Under the pieces are notes generated by a model that made no database searches, was not told the DNA's origin, and was given only the letters and a program-made list of their open reading frames with translations. Positions 1 to 4,599 of a DNA stretch of 5,183 bases are shown here, one piece after another. The stretch is from an uncultured Eubacteriales bacterium (GTDB taxonomy: Bacteria; Bacillota; Clostridia; Lachnospirales; Bianqueaceae): contig CABUPM010000117.1 in the NCBI GenBank assembly GCA_902493345.1, forward strand, positions 1 through 5,183. Reading direction: 5' to 3'. Position 1 is the stretch's first letter. Every line of letters starts with the position of its first letter. The translations under genes and the position numbers were made by a program.

Positions 1-522
1 ACCATCACGGAGATCCGTGACGGATCTGACCGAGAGACAGAGAATGATACGCCTGACATCTATTGCTGTTTTGAACCACCTCTGTTTCAAGAGGAGATCC
101 GGGAGCTGGAGCGACGCTTCACAGAGCTATATCAAGCTCCTAAGAAGCTCGATGAGATCACGCTGGATATGGTTATCATGGCACCGGAGATGGTTCGGGT
201 GATCTCGGCTGACCCAAAGGAGTGTAAGGCCTGCGAGCTTTACCTGCTTACCACACACTGCACGACGAATCTGGATTCCAGCAGCTTCACTGAGCTATAC
301 GCCGACTACGATGCCGGACGTTTTGCCCTACTGCAAAGTGTCCGGGAGGAACAACAGGATGGCTGCGTAAAGGATTGGGCAGATAGGGACGTACTGGAAG
401 AAGAATATGGCATTGACCGCTATGAGGCATGGTATCGTGATGAATACTTCGAGAATCATTTCGTCATATCGCTCGAAAAGCTGTCCCTTACATTGCCGCA
501 AAGAATTATAGAAGCGGAATGA
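1..522 (+). CDS. Hypothetical acidic protein, 5'-truncated by window edge
   Basis: Frame 1 is open from the first base to TGA at 520-522, giving 173 visible residues without the true start. An internal ATG at 169 gives 117 residues, but the reading frame runs cleanly through it from upstream with protein-like composition, so I treat the gene as partial. The product is soluble-looking and acidic, with no signal peptide or membrane segment, and helical stretches such as the part around residues 32-45. Three cysteines (C75, C78, C87: CxxC then C eight residues later) could hint at metal binding, but there is no fourth ligand nearby, apart from the adjacent C22-C23 far upstream. The C-terminal third is rich in D, E and Y. 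I do not recognise the family. It ends just before the promoter of the ATPase gene, so the two genes are probably separate transcription units. Confidence 0.7.
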   Translation, partial: TITEIRDGSDRETENDTPDIYCCFEPPLFQEEIRELERRFTELYQAPKKLDEITLDMVIMAPEMVRVISADPKECKACELYLLTTHCTTNLDSSSFTELYADYDAGRFALLQSVREEQQDGCVKDWADRDVLEEEYGIDRYEAWYRDEYFENHFVISLEKLSLTLPQRIIEAE

Positions 523-530
523 AATTATGA

Positions 531-558
531 TTGAAATTATTATAATTTGGAGTATAAT
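531..558 (+). promoter_or_regulatory. Sigma-A-type promoter of the ATPase gene
   Basis: TTGAAA at 531-536 and a perfect TATAAT at 553-558 are separated by 16 bp, in a very AT-rich gap between two genes. A start site 6-8 nt after the -10 box falls at about 565, which is where the ribosome binding site begins, so the predicted leader is only about 15 nt. A second TATAAT at 541-546 is too close to this -35 to serve it. Position and match are seen; use in the cell is inferred. Confidence 0.65.
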
Positions 559-562
559 AATT
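535..562. repeat. Perfect 10-8-10 inverted repeat over the promoter (candidate operator)
   Basis: AATTATTATA (535-544) and TATAATAATT (553-562) are exact reverse complements separated by 8 bp. The left arm lies in the promoter spacer and the right arm contains the whole -10 box. Inside the region a shorter 7-1-7 dyad, AAATTAT-T-ATAATTT (534-548), overlaps the left arm. A dimeric repressor bound here would block RNA polymerase. The regulator is not identifiable. The 7-1-7 layout resembles Fur-family boxes, but the half-site orientation does not match the PerR or Fur consensus. AT-rich DNA raises the chance of accidental dyads. Confidence 0.5.
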
Positions 563-564
563 GT

Positions 565-572
565 AAAGGTGG
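565..572 (+). promoter_or_regulatory. Ribosome binding site setting the ATPase start at 580
   Basis: AAAGGTGG at 565-572 lies 7 nt before ATG at 580. It decides against the longer reading that begins at a TTG at 547, because that TTG lies upstream of the -10 box's end and so would not be in the transcript predicted from the promoter. Confidence 0.8.
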
Positions 573-579
573 TGATCGC

Positions 580-1980
580 ATGCATGTATTTGTTGATCGG
601 CAGCAGGAGATGGAGACGCTGCAAAGTGAGTATGCGCGGAATGGCAGCGCACTTGTCGTACTGTATGGACGCCGGCGAGTGGGAAAGACTACGCTGATAT
701 CCGAGTTTATTCGGGATAAAAACGCCCTGTTTTTCCTTGCAAGTGAAGAGTCCGAAGCCCAAAACCGAGCGGCATTCAAAGAAAAAGCAGCAGAATTCAT
801 TGATAGTGATCTTCTGCGTAATGCAGATGTCAAGAGCTGGGACGTGATATTCAAAGCAATCATGGATGCCAAGTATGACAGCAAGCCCGTTATCGTACTG
901 GATGAATTTCAGTATCTGGGCAAGGCAGAGCCTGCATTTCCTTCCATATTCCAGCGGATATGGGAAGAGATATTAAAGAACCAGTCTGTTATGGTCATTC
1001 TTTGTGGCTCTCTGATTTCCATGATGGAGTCCCAGACACTAGCCTACGGCAGCCCTTTATACGGAAGACGAACCGCACAGATCCGGCTCAAGCAGATCCC
1101 ATTTGCCTATTACCATGAGTTTTTCCCTGGCAAAACCCGTAGAGAACTCATTGAGCTATACGCTGTTACAGGTGGTGTCCCCAAATATATTGAGTTATTT
1201 TCGGAGAGCAGCGACATCTATCGTGCTATCCAGAAATGCGTACTGAACCGCTCCGGCTATCTCTATGATGAACCGCATTTTTTGCTGCAGCAGGAGGTCA
1301 GTGAAGTCGGCAGTTACTTTTCCATTATCAAGGCGATCGCGGCTGGAAACCACAAGCTTTCCGCGATTGCCGCTGTGTTGGAGGTCAAGTCAACGAACCT
1401 GACCAAGTACCTGAAGACCTTGATGGATCTGGATATTCTGGAACGAAGGGTGCCTGTCACAGAGGAAAATCCCGAGAAGAGCAAGCGCGGCCTTTACAAG
1501 ATCAAGGATAACTATCTGCGGTTTTGGTTCGCATTTATCTATCCCAATATGAGCTTTATCGAAAGCGGGCATAGCGGTATCGTGATGGATAAGATCCGCA
1601 AGGGCCTCACTACCAGCCACATTGGCTTCGTATATGAGGACATCTGCCAGGAGCGGATGTGGGAATTGAATGCCAATAACGCATGGCCGTTCCAGTTCTC
1701 CAAACTGGGTGGGTATTGGGATGCCAAGAACGAGATCGACATTGCAGCTCTTGATCCAGAGGGTAAGAACCTGATCCTGGGAGAGTGCAAGTACTGGAAA
1801 GAGCCTGTTGGTCTTAATGTCCTTCGTGCTTTGGAAGCTAAGGCCTGCGATGTCGCATGGGAGCGAGATCAACGAAAAGTGTGGTACGTCCTGTTCAGTA
1901 TCTCCGGCTTCTCGGATGAACTATGTGACCATGCCGCAGCACGGGATGATCTTCTCTTAATTGATGATAGGAGAGAATAA
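580..1980 (+). CDS. Archaeal-type AAA+ ATPase with DUF234/PD-(D/E)XK nuclease-like C-terminus
   Basis: The 466-residue protein has the usual length for the ATPase_2 (archaeal-type ATPase) plus DUF234 family. Visible in order: Walker A GRRRVGKT (30-37); Walker B VIVLDEF (104-110); a sensor-1-like CGS (142-144); the family's SPLYGRR stretch (158-164); GGVPKY (198-203); a winged-helix-like region (about 255-295); the DUF234 hallmark LRFWFAF (313-319); and a C-terminal nuclease signature, D387 in EID followed by E402-x-K404 in GECK. That D...ExK spacing is typical of PD-(D/E)XK nucleases, and a similar motif is known in DUF234 proteins. It should therefore be a soluble ATP-driven protein acting on nucleic acid, but biological roles in this family are poorly established. 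No signal peptide or membrane helix is seen. The gene has its own promoter and operator-like dyad. It is followed by a HEPN relic rather than a partner gene. The family call is firm; nuclease activity is inference. Confidence 0.9.
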   Translation: MHVFVDRQQEMETLQSEYARNGSALVVLYGRRRVGKTTLISEFIRDKNALFFLASEESEAQNRAAFKEKAAEFIDSDLLRNADVKSWDVIFKAIMDAKYDSKPVIVLDEFQYLGKAEPAFPSIFQRIWEEILKNQSVMVILCGSLISMMESQTLAYGSPLYGRRTAQIRLKQIPFAYYHEFFPGKTRRELIELYAVTGGVPKYIELFSESSDIYRAIQKCVLNRSGYLYDEPHFLLQQEVSEVGSYFSIIKAIAAGNHKLSAIAAVLEVKSTNLTKYLKTLMDLDILERRVPVTEENPEKSKRGLYKIKDNYLRFWFAFIYPNMSFIESGHSGIVMDKIRKGLTTSHIGFVYEDICQERMWELNANNAWPFQFSKLGGYWDAKNEIDIAALDPEGKNLILGECKYWKEPVGLNVLRALEAKACDVAWERDQRKVWYVLFSISGFSDELCDHAAARDDLLLIDDRRE

Positions 1981-1984
1981 CTGA

Positions 1985-2050
1985 CTGATCAGTTGGCTCA
2001 CTATCTTCCATGCGCTTCAAAACTTTCTGGATGGGTTGAAAAAACTCTGA
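1985..2050 (+). pseudogene. Relic 3' end of a second HEPN (HepT-like) toxin gene
   Basis: This stretch aligns without gaps to the end of the intact HEPN gene 794 bp downstream. From 1997 to 2066 I count 49 of 70 bases identical to 2791-2860. In the corresponding frame the last codons read TIFHALQNFLDGLKKL-stop, against TIIFDILPDFLEELKKL-stop in the intact gene. Both stops are the same TGA, and the two final lysines differ only at third positions. Upstream the similarity fades at the ATPase stop codon, and the codon matching W89 is TGA (1982-1984). No start codon, RNase motif or ribosome binding site survives, so it cannot make a toxin. Divergence is too great for a recent duplication. It is either an old duplicate or the tail of a different HEPN gene whose body was lost or replaced. 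Confidence 0.62.
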
Positions 2051-2056
2051 CAAATC

Positions 2057-2097
2057 TGTATAAGGCAGGCGTGGGATCTCCACGCCTGCCTTATACA
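2057..2097. terminator. 18-bp perfect hairpin, probable terminator lacking a T-run
   Basis: Arms 2057-2074 and 2080-2097 pair perfectly over 18 bp around a 5-nt loop, GATCT. The core GGCAGGCGTGG/CCACGCCTGCC is GC-rich. The DNA just after the core is TTATACATCTGTT, with no continuous T-run, so intrinsic termination may be weak, or the hairpin may serve as a 3' end stabiliser for the ATPase message. It sits directly after the relic HEPN stop and corresponds in position and flanks to the real terminator after the intact HEPN gene. Confidence 0.6.
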
Positions 2098-2140
2098 TCT
2101 GTTAACAAGGAGCGTAAACAACGGCAGATACAGACATCCG

Positions 2141-2169
2141 TTGACAATCCCACTTGATTAGGGTAAGAT
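2141..2169 (+). promoter_or_regulatory. Promoter of the MNT-HEPN toxin-antitoxin operon
   Basis: A perfect TTGACA at 2141-2146 is followed after 17 bp by TAAGAT at 2164-2169. The predicted start is near 2176, giving a leader of roughly 37 nt before the GTG at 2213. It lies after the hairpin that closes the upstream unit, so the antitoxin-toxin pair is expressed independently of the ATPase gene. Confidence 0.65.
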
Positions 2170-2199
2170 AAAAATACAAAATGACATATGATAAGAGAC

Positions 2200-2207
2200 G
2201 GAGGTGG
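2200..2207 (+). promoter_or_regulatory. Ribosome binding site setting the MNT start at GTG 2213
   Basis: GGAGGTGG at 2200-2207 is a near-perfect Shine-Dalgarno sequence 5 nt before GTG 2213. An upstream in-frame GTG at 2204 is part of this ribosome binding site itself and has nothing suitable before it, so the 100-residue start is preferred over the 103-residue one. Confidence 0.75.
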
Positions 2208-2212
2208 AAGCT

Positions 2213-2515
2213 GTGTCTGAGCATATCTATACGTTGAACGAGATCATCGCCGCTGTATTGCCGCTGCTGAAGAAGTACAAGGCTGAAAAAGCGATCCTGT
2301 TCGGCTCTTACGCCAGACAGGAGGCAGACGCTGCTTCTGACATCGACATGGTTATAGTCGGCGGAGCACAGTTTGATCCGACAGATGTGTTCTGCATCGC
2401 GGAAGAGCTGCACCGTACACTGCAAAAGCCGGTGGACGTCTATGAACTGCGGGAGATCACCCCCGGAAGCGCTTTTTACCGCGCGATTCAGGAGGAAGGA
2501 GTGCAGATCGCATGA
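2213..2515 (+). CDS. mntA: MNT-family nucleotidyltransferase antitoxin (type VII HEPN/MNT)
   Basis: This 100-residue minimal nucleotidyltransferase belongs to the DNA polymerase beta superfamily. The signature GSx10DxD is exact: G31-S32, ten residues, then D43-I-D45, preceded by an AILF strand. A third acidic residue, D75 in KPVDVYEL, completes the expected metal-binding triad, so the enzyme looks active. In characterised HEPN/MNT pairs the MntA enzyme transfers AMP from ATP onto a tyrosine near the HEPN RNase motif and so neutralises the toxin. The gene starts at GTG 2213 behind a strong ribosome binding site, and its stop overlaps the toxin ATG by four bases (ATGA, 2512-2515). This means coupled translation with antitoxin made first, the usual order in many such pairs. 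The family is certain; the antitoxin role follows from family knowledge plus the neighbour. Confidence 0.9.
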   Translation: MSEHIYTLNEIIAAVLPLLKKYKAEKAILFGSYARQEADAASDIDMVIVGGAQFDPTDVFCIAEELHRTLQKPVDVYELREITPGSAFYRAIQEEGVQIA

Positions 2516-2844
2516 AGTACAGCGACCAGCAACGGGTGGAAAAGATCCGTGAGACAACGGAAAAGCTGTTGGACTATGTGCGCACAGAGCATATTACACC
2601 GGGTGTGATCTTTGAAAAAGAGCCTGTCCAATGGGCTATCACAACGCCGCTGTATAATATCGGAGAGCACGCGGCAAACCTGTCGGAAGAGTTCAGGAAT
2701 GCACACCCCAATATCCCATGGATCAAAATTGCAGGACTGCGCCATCGGCTGGTGCATCACTATGAGGATACCAACTGGACGGTTATCTGTACCATCATCT
2801 TCGATATCCTTCCGGACTTTCTGGAAGAATTGAAGAAGCTCTGA
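2512..2844 (+). CDS. hepT: HEPN-domain ribonuclease toxin (HepT-like, DUF86 family)
   Basis: The 110-residue, mostly helical protein has the usual HepT size. The RNase motif Rx4HxY is present as R77-HRLV-H82-H-Y84. R77 and H82 would form the composite active site of the HEPN dimer, and Y84 corresponds to the tyrosine that MNT partners AMPylate. The residue after R77 is histidine, where many HepT proteins have asparagine; this polar position is variable in HEPN proteins. Known relatives cut RNA (mRNA or tRNA) in the cytoplasm and are used in plasmid maintenance or phage defence; the target here cannot be read from sequence. The ATG at 2512 overlaps the MNT stop, with AAGGAG at 2496-2501 upstream. 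The gene is followed within 12 nt by a terminator, so the operon ends here. A divergent relic of the same 3' end lies at 1985-2050. Confidence 0.9.
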   Translation: MKYSDQQRVEKIRETTEKLLDYVRTEHITPGVIFEKEPVQWAITTPLYNIGEHAANLSEEFRNAHPNIPWIKIAGLRHRLVHHYEDTNWTVICTIIFDILPDFLEELKKL

Positions 2845-2855
2845 TGAATGTGTAT

Positions 2856-2891
2856 AAAGACCGACGTGGAGATTTCTACGTCGGTCTTTTT
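2856..2891 (+). terminator. Rho-independent terminator of the MNT-HEPN operon
   Basis: Arms 2856-2870 and 2875-2889 form a 15-bp stem with one G-U pair and a 4-nt loop, GATT. Five consecutive T (2887-2891) follow or overlap the base of the stem. It begins 12 nt after the HEPN stop. The leading A-run and trailing T-run make it potentially bidirectional. Confidence 0.88.
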
Positions 2892-2899
2892 CCTATCTG

Positions 2900-2929
2900 T
2901 TGCAGTAATGCATATTAAAGTCGTATAAA
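2900..2929 (+). promoter_or_regulatory. Candidate promoter of the parMR operon
   Basis: TTGCAG (2900-2905) and TATAAA (2924-2929) are separated by 18 bp. The -10 box is contained in the first 11-bp iteron, so a protein bound to the iterons would cover the promoter. A second TATAAA at 2935-2940 in the second iteron has no good -35. The match is moderate; the location, between the terminator and the parM ribosome binding site, is as expected. Confidence 0.5.
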
Positions 2930-2944
2930 CACAGTATAAACACA
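2923..2944. repeat. Two abutting 11-bp direct repeats (candidate parC-like iterons)
   Basis: GTATAAACACA occurs twice with no gap, at 2923-2933 and 2934-2944, directly upstream of the ParM-like gene. In ParMRC systems the centromere parC consists of short direct repeats at the parM promoter (11 bp in plasmid R1) bound by ParR, which also represses the operon. Position, length and overlap with the -10 box fit this role. Two copies is few for a full centromere, so this may be only an operator, or part of a larger site elsewhere. A looser relative, GTATAAAGACC (9 of 11), lies in the terminator region at 2852-2862. Confidence 0.55.
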
Positions 2945-2963
2945 AAATTAAGGAGTTGATTCT

Positions 2964-3887
2964 ATGTTAGTCTGTATCGACCACGGAAATAAACAGATCA
3001 AGACCACCAGCCGGACATTTACCTCCGGCCTGATGGAAAGCGATACCCGACCGCCCTTTGGTGATAACATCATGTTCTACAACGGGAAGTATTACACCCT
3101 CTCTGATCAGCGTATCCCTTATATTCGGGATAAGACGGAGGACGACCGGTTCTTCATCCTGACGCTGTTCGCCATTGCCTATGAGATCAATGCCGCAGGC
3201 CGGTATGCGCCGGATCAGCTGATGGACATTCAGCTTGCCGTTGGGCTGCCGCCCGCACATTACGGCACGCAGTATAAGCGCTTCGCCCAATACTTCCTTG
3301 ACCGGGGTATGATCGGCTTCGAGTTTAACGGCAAGGTCTATTCCATCTGTATCACGGAAGCGATCTGTTTCCCGCAGGCACTGGCAGCCACAGCGCCGGT
3401 ATTCAAGCAGCTCCAGCTCGGTACGGTTGCCAAGGCCATTGTAATCGATATTGGCGGCTTTACCGCCGACTATCTCTCCCTGCGCTACGGCGCGGCGGAC
3501 TGGGCATCCTGCGATTCGCTGGAAAACGGCATTATCACGCTCTACAATCGGCTGCTGTCCAAGATCCGCGCCGACTATGATCTGCTGCTGGAGGAAACGG
3601 ACATTGACGCCATCCTTACCGGCCGCAGTACAGAGTATGGAAGCGAGATCCAAGCGCTGGTAGAGCGCGGCGCAGAGTCCTTTGTGGCAGACCTTTTCCG
3701 CACCCTGCGTGAGCGGAAGATAGAGCTGCGTACCGGCAAGGTCATTTTCGTAGGCGGCGGCTCACTGCTGCTCCGCAAACAGATCGAAAACTCCGGCAAG
3801 ATCGGTACAGCCATCTTCGTGGAGGAGATCGGCGCCAACGCTGCCGGGTACGGGCTCCTATACGCGGCCACAAAAGCAAATAGGTGA
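2964..3887 (+). CDS. parM: ParM-like actin-family plasmid segregation ATPase (ParM/StbA)
   Basis: The 307-residue protein has the length of ParM proteins and the actin-fold nucleotide motifs in order: phosphate-1 D6-HGN-K10 near the N-terminus, phosphate-2 VIDIGGFTAD at 160-169, and the adenosine motif VIFVGGG at 260-266. ParM proteins polymerise with ATP into filaments that push ParR-bound DNA copies apart in the cytoplasm. AAGGAG (2950-2955) lies 8 nt before the ATG. The stop TGA (3885-3887) falls inside the ribosome binding site of the next gene, so translation of the two is probably coupled. The 11-bp iterons immediately upstream and the ribbon-helix-helix gene immediately downstream complete a type II partition locus. 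This places the window on a low-copy plasmid or an integrative element with a plasmid-like phase. An actin-like protein with another role is possible but much less likely here. Confidence 0.9.
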   Translation: MLVCIDHGNKQIKTTSRTFTSGLMESDTRPPFGDNIMFYNGKYYTLSDQRIPYIRDKTEDDRFFILTLFAIAYEINAAGRYAPDQLMDIQLAVGLPPAHYGTQYKRFAQYFLDRGMIGFEFNGKVYSICITEAICFPQALAATAPVFKQLQLGTVAKAIVIDIGGFTADYLSLRYGAADWASCDSLENGIITLYNRLLSKIRADYDLLLEETDIDAILTGRSTEYGSEIQALVERGAESFVADLFRTLRERKIELRTGKVIFVGGGSLLLRKQIENSGKIGTAIFVEEIGANAAGYGLLYAATKANR

Positions 3888-3892
3888 ACAGT

Positions 3893-4279
3893 ATGGGCGA
3901 GAAGAAAGACGCCTTCCGATTCACGGTGCAATTCAATGCCGGCGACCCAAGCCACCAGCAAGTAGCTGCTATTCTGAACGAACAGGGGCGGCGCAAGGCA
4001 CAGTTCCTTGTCAATGCCGTGATACATTATATAAATTGTCCGGAGTCACCGGAAGCCGCAGCTGTGCCCAGGATAGACCGACAGACAGTGGAACAGTTGG
4101 TGCATGAGATACTGTCCAACATGCAGCCGGAAGCCACACCTGCAACGGAGGGGAATACGCCCGGAGATATTCCACCTGTCACGGCATCAGAAAGCATTCC
4201 GTTCGATGCTGCCGCTATGCTGGGAGAAGATGGCTTCCATTCGCTCCTGAACTCCCTGGCTGCGATACAGGACTCATGA
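3893..4279 (+). CDS. parR: ParR-like ribbon-helix-helix centromere-binding adaptor
   Basis: The product has 128 residues from ATG 3893, preceded by AGGTGA (3882-3887) with 5 nt spacing. A GTG at 3884 would add three residues with a GTGA overlap but has no ribosome binding site. Residues 8-48 fit a ribbon-helix-helix fold: strand FRFTVQFN, helix HQQVAAILNEQ, a basic turn GRRKAQ, then helix FLVNAVIHYI. This resembles Firmicute ParR proteins. A helix at about 62-78 and a proline/threonine-rich linker (79-103) lead to a short C-terminal segment from F104 to S128 that could be the ParM-binding tail, as in known ParR proteins. It is expected to bind the repeats at 2923-2944, repress parMR, and link DNA to the ParM filament. 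The assignment rests on fold pattern plus gene order; sequence-level certainty is moderate. Confidence 0.75.
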   Translation: MGEKKDAFRFTVQFNAGDPSHQQVAAILNEQGRRKAQFLVNAVIHYINCPESPEAAAVPRIDRQTVEQLVHEILSNMQPEATPATEGNTPGDIPPVTASESIPFDAAAMLGEDGFHSLLNSLAAIQDS

Positions 4280-4362
4280 AAGCGAGATTACGGCCTTGCA
4301 ACTCTTGCATAGCCGAGAAGCACGATAAGGCACAGGAAATGAGTGAAAGGAAAAAATCATGA
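4276..4362 (+). CDS. Small ORF, 28 codons, coupled by ATGA at both ends
   Basis: ATG 4276 overlaps the parR stop as ATGA (4276-4279), and its own stop overlaps the next ATG as ATGA (4359-4362). It fills the whole gap between two genes. The peptide is basic, with a CxxC (C8, C11) in RLRPCNSCIAEKHD and a lysine-rich end. No good ribosome binding site is seen (ACAGGA is weak), so translation would rely on re-initiation after parR. Function is unknown. It may be a real micro-protein, or a coupling leader that passes ribosomes to the 63-codon gene. Confidence 0.4.
   Translation: MKARLRPCNSCIAEKHDKAQEMSERKKS
4291..4315. repeat. Imperfect hairpin inside the 28-codon ORF
   Basis: CGGC (4291-4294) and TGCAA (4297-4301) pair with TTGCA (4305-4309) and GCCG (4312-4315) around a CTC loop, with a 2x2 internal mismatch. 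There is no T-run after it, so it is not a terminator. It could modulate mRNA stability or re-initiation, or be accidental. Confidence 0.3.
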
Positions 4363-4550
4363 CAAACCAAGAAGCTTATATAAATGACCTTGACGACCTG
4401 CGGAAAGAAATTGATTACCTATTGAGTATGGTTCCGGTTGGTAAAACAAAAAAAGAACTCCAAGCTAGAAAACTTGCCGAAGATGCGGCTGGCAGAGCCA
4501 GAGCCACCATTAGCTGCATGAAAAATGACTACATCATCACAGACTGCTAG
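4359..4550 (+). CDS. Hypothetical small helical protein, 63 residues
   Basis: ATG 4359 has GTGAAAGG at 4343-4350, 8 nt upstream. The sequence is charged and almost wholly helix-forming, with a likely short coiled coil at residues 8-24 (DLDDLRKEIDYLLSM) and a second helix at about 30-54 rich in K, E, A and R. It has two cysteines near the end (C53, C63) and no membrane segment. I do not recognise a family. It lies downstream of parMR on the same strand and probably shares its transcript or that of the small-gene string. Confidence 0.6.
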   Translation: MTNQEAYINDLDDLRKEIDYLLSMVPVGKTKKELQARKLAEDAAGRARATISCMKNDYIITDC

Positions 4551-4599
4551 AACTGATGAAATCCCGCCCCGGAGGTTACGAGGGCAGAAAGGATTCAGC

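Noticed and set aside
547..579. TTG start at 547 for the ATPase
   Set aside because: It precedes the end of the -10 box, so it would not be in the predicted transcript, while ATG 580 has an excellent ribosome binding site.
1390..1872. Minus-strand open frame of 160 codons opposite the ATPase gene
   Set aside because: It is antisense to the DUF234 region, which carries family motifs on the plus strand; no independent support.
1984..1993. ACTGATCAGT palindrome just after the ATPase stop
   Set aside because: A 10-bp palindrome without loop, T-run or nearby promoter is expected by chance and lies in the relic-homology stretch.
2036..2064. Promoter-like TTGAAA-N17-TATAAG running into the first hairpin, as if transcribing a small RNA
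   Set aside because: The same arrangement (TTGAAG-N17-TATAAA, 2830-2858) occurs at the end of the intact HEPN gene, where the first hexamer is coding DNA. The resemblance is explained by shared ancestry of the two 3' ends rather than by a promoter.
2102..2557. Minus-strand open frame of 151 codons opposite the MNT gene
   Set aside because: It covers the promoter and coding region of a well-supported nucleotidyltransferase and has a cysteine/arginine-rich, non-protein-like composition.
2911..2921. Possible third, degenerate iteron upstream of the two exact parM repeats
   Set aside because: The match to GTATAAACACA is too weak to separate from AT-rich background.
2967..3653. Long minus-strand open frame (228 codons) antisense to parM
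   Set aside because: It is entirely antisense to a gene with clear actin-family motifs, shows no recognisable domain, and no ribosome binding site was evident. It looks like a codon-bias shadow.
4525..4599. N-terminal extension of the 76-residue gene from ATG 4525
   Set aside because: No ribosome binding site, overlap with the previous gene, and a low-complexity R/P/T-rich leader. AAAGGA before ATG 4600 is far better.
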